Positions 14,700-15,954 of a DNA stretch of 15,954 bases are shown here, one piece after another. Both the position numbers and the translations under genes were made by a program. Every line of letters starts with the position of its first letter. The stretch's first letter is position 1. This DNA is from Alphaproteobacteria bacterium UBA4588. GTDB lineage: Bacteria; Pseudomonadota; Alphaproteobacteria; Puniceispirillales; Puniceispirillaceae. The notes below the pieces were generated by a model. It was given only the letters and a program-made list of their open reading frames with translations, had not been told where the DNA came from and searched no databases. The stretch spans positions 1 through 15,954 of the forward strand of contig DGJU01000070.1 in NCBI GenBank assembly GCA_002387605.1, given 5' to 3'.

Positions 14700-15929
14700 C
14701 TATTGCGCAGAAACAATGGTAATAGCACTGCCATCTTTCAGGCCTTCATTGCCTTTCGTAATGACTATCTGGCCGGCCTCAAGACCGCTCACAACAGCAA
14801 CACGATTACCCTGACTAGCGCCAATACGGACCTCTCGTCTGACGGCCTTGCCATCTTCGGCTGTAAAGATAACAGCCCGGTCAAGATAGGGGATAATGGC
14901 ATCAACTGATATGGTGACCGACTGGGTTTGAGGCCCTGAGGGGATCGAAAGACGCACCCGCGCACCTTCAGCTTTGAGCGCGTTTGATAGCGCAGACGTG
15001 ATGTCAAACCGGACAGGCCGTGTTGCGGTACGCTGATTTTCTGCCGCAAGCTCTGCTCGCATGGTGGCGCGCAAAGGCTGGCCATTTGCATCACTACCAT
15101 TCAGCACGTCAGAGGCCCGCAGATAATCAAGTAAGGTAACAGGAATATCTGCCTCAATTTCATAATTACCACTGCTACGGATAACAGCAACCTCATCGCC
15201 TTCTCTGTAATATCGCTCTTTGGAGGGCGGGACACTTATCACCTGCCCTGCTTCAGGCGCTCTTAGGGATGCAGCTGTTTGGTCTGCTTGGGCTTCTTCG
15301 ATATCGACATTATATTGGTCCTGTTTCACCTGAGCAGTTTCGATTTGCAGGCCCATCCGGGCGATTGCCTGCTGATGCTGAATGACCCTCTGGCGGGCTG
15401 TTATCAGCGCGATTTCTGCTGTATCGATCTGTTCTTTGGCGATGATTTGCTGTCGTGACAATGTGGTGACACGCGCCAGCACTTTTTCCTGCAGGCTTAT
15501 CTGACGCTCTGCATTGGCAAGCAGTTCACGCTCAAAGCGCGCCTGTTCTGTGAGCTGGGCAATGGCAATCGCCTCAGATTTGCGGGACAGGATAAGCCGT
15601 TTGATTTTCCGGCTAAGGTCGGTTGTATCCTGACGGGCAATAATTTGACCCTTTTCAACAACACTTCCCACATCAAGATTTTCTAACACCGTAATCGCCG
15701 AGAGAGGCGCGTTTACCGCAAAAGAGGATGCCGCAACAATCTGCGCTTCAATGCCAATAAATGACGCCATCAAGGCGCGCTCTGCTGTCTCCACCTCAAC
15801 CTTGCTGTCGCGTGGACCCTTGTATTGAGCCATCGCAGGCGAGATAAAAGACATAAGCGTCATCATTACGACTGCGAGAGCTGAGAATGAGACGAGGACT
15901 AATCTGGAAACCAAATAAACATTGTTCAT
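14700..15929 (-). CDS. RND efflux periplasmic adaptor (membrane fusion protein)
   Basis: A 409-residue AcrA/HlyD-type adaptor linking the inner-membrane pump to an outer-membrane channel. A hydrophobic segment at 8-30 ends in SPAMA-QY, a likely signal peptidase I site after residue 34. A lipoyl half-motif (APLSAITVLENLDVGSVVEKGQIIARQDT) is followed by a long Gln/Ala/Glu-rich coiled-coil hairpin (about 100-205), the second lipoyl half (LRAPEAGQVISV), a beta-barrel domain and the C-terminal membrane-proximal domain (VVSGLEAGQIVITKGNEGL). I chose the ATG at 15929: the in-frame GTG at 15944 overlaps the AGGTGG that serves as its ribosome binding site, and the signal peptide then starts normally. 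The promoter lies beyond the right edge. It precedes the permease by 12 bases. Confidence 0.92.
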   Translation of the reverse strand: MNNVYLVSRLVLVSFSALAVVMMTLMSFISPAMAQYKGPRDSKVEVETAERALMASFIGIEAQIVAASSFAVNAPLSAITVLENLDVGSVVEKGQIIARQDTTDLSRKIKRLILSRKSEAIAIAQLTEQARFERELLANAERQISLQEKVLARVTTLSRQQIIAKEQIDTAEIALITARQRVIQHQQAIARMGLQIETAQVKQDQYNVDIEEAQADQTAASLRAPEAGQVISVPPSKERYYREGDEVAVIRSSGNYEIEADIPVTLLDYLRASDVLNGSDANGQPLRATMRAELAAENQRTATRPVRFDITSALSNALKAEGARVRLSIPSGPQTQSVTISVDAIIPYLDRAVIFTAEDGKAVRREVRIGASQGNRVAVVSGLEAGQIVITKGNEGLKDGSAITIVSAQ

Positions 15930-15954
15930 AAGAGAAAAAGCCACCTGAAAAAGA

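Noticed and set aside
15930..15944. GTG start extending the RND adaptor by five residues
   Set aside because: The GTG is part of the AGGTGG that serves the ATG at 15929, and the signal peptide is more normal from 15929.

Overview
The window looks like chromosomal DNA of a Gram-negative, probably alphaproteobacterial, organism of moderate GC content. This rests on the LigAB-type protocatechuate 4,5-cleavage genes, an RND efflux pair and the base composition. A marine alphaproteobacterium would fit, but no marker gene fixes the taxon.

Layout. Positions 1-576 (minus) hold the N-terminal part of a RhlE-like DEAD-box RNA helicase that runs off the left edge. Positions 669-1313 (minus) hold a TetR-family regulator, divergent from a two-domain 3-dehydroshikimate dehydratase of the QuiC1 type (1460-3340, plus). 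A LysR-family regulator (3389-4288, minus) converges on quiC1 and diverges from a tight plus-strand operon at 4389-11482: ligA, ligB, ligC, a galD/ligU-type tautomerase, ligI, ligK, ligJ and a second Gfo/Idh/MocA oxidoreductase of unknown substrate. The operon converges on a minus-strand RND efflux pair: a periplasmic adaptor (14700-15929) upstream of a 1054-residue inner-membrane pump (11523-14687).

How the genes work together. QuiC1 turns 3-dehydroshikimate into protocatechuate. LigAB opens the ring to 4-carboxy-2-hydroxymuconate-6-semialdehyde, LigC oxidises this to 2-pyrone-4,6-dicarboxylate, and LigI hydrolyses the lactone to 4-oxalomesaconate. The GalD/LigU protein isomerises that, LigJ hydrates it, and LigK cleaves the product to pyruvate and oxaloacetate. 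Every step from dehydroshikimate to central metabolism is therefore present. The enzyme making dehydroshikimate (from quinate or shikimate) and an uptake transporter are not obvious. The unassigned oxidoreductase at the operon end is a candidate for an extra feeding step.

Regulation. Overlapping divergent -35 elements and a small palindrome lie between tetR and quiC1. A strong 14-bp-arm inverted repeat lies at the lysR start, upstream of ligA. A second inverted repeat lies just before ligA. No mobile elements, RNA genes or CRISPR arrays were seen, and no gene-free stretch exceeds about 125 bases.
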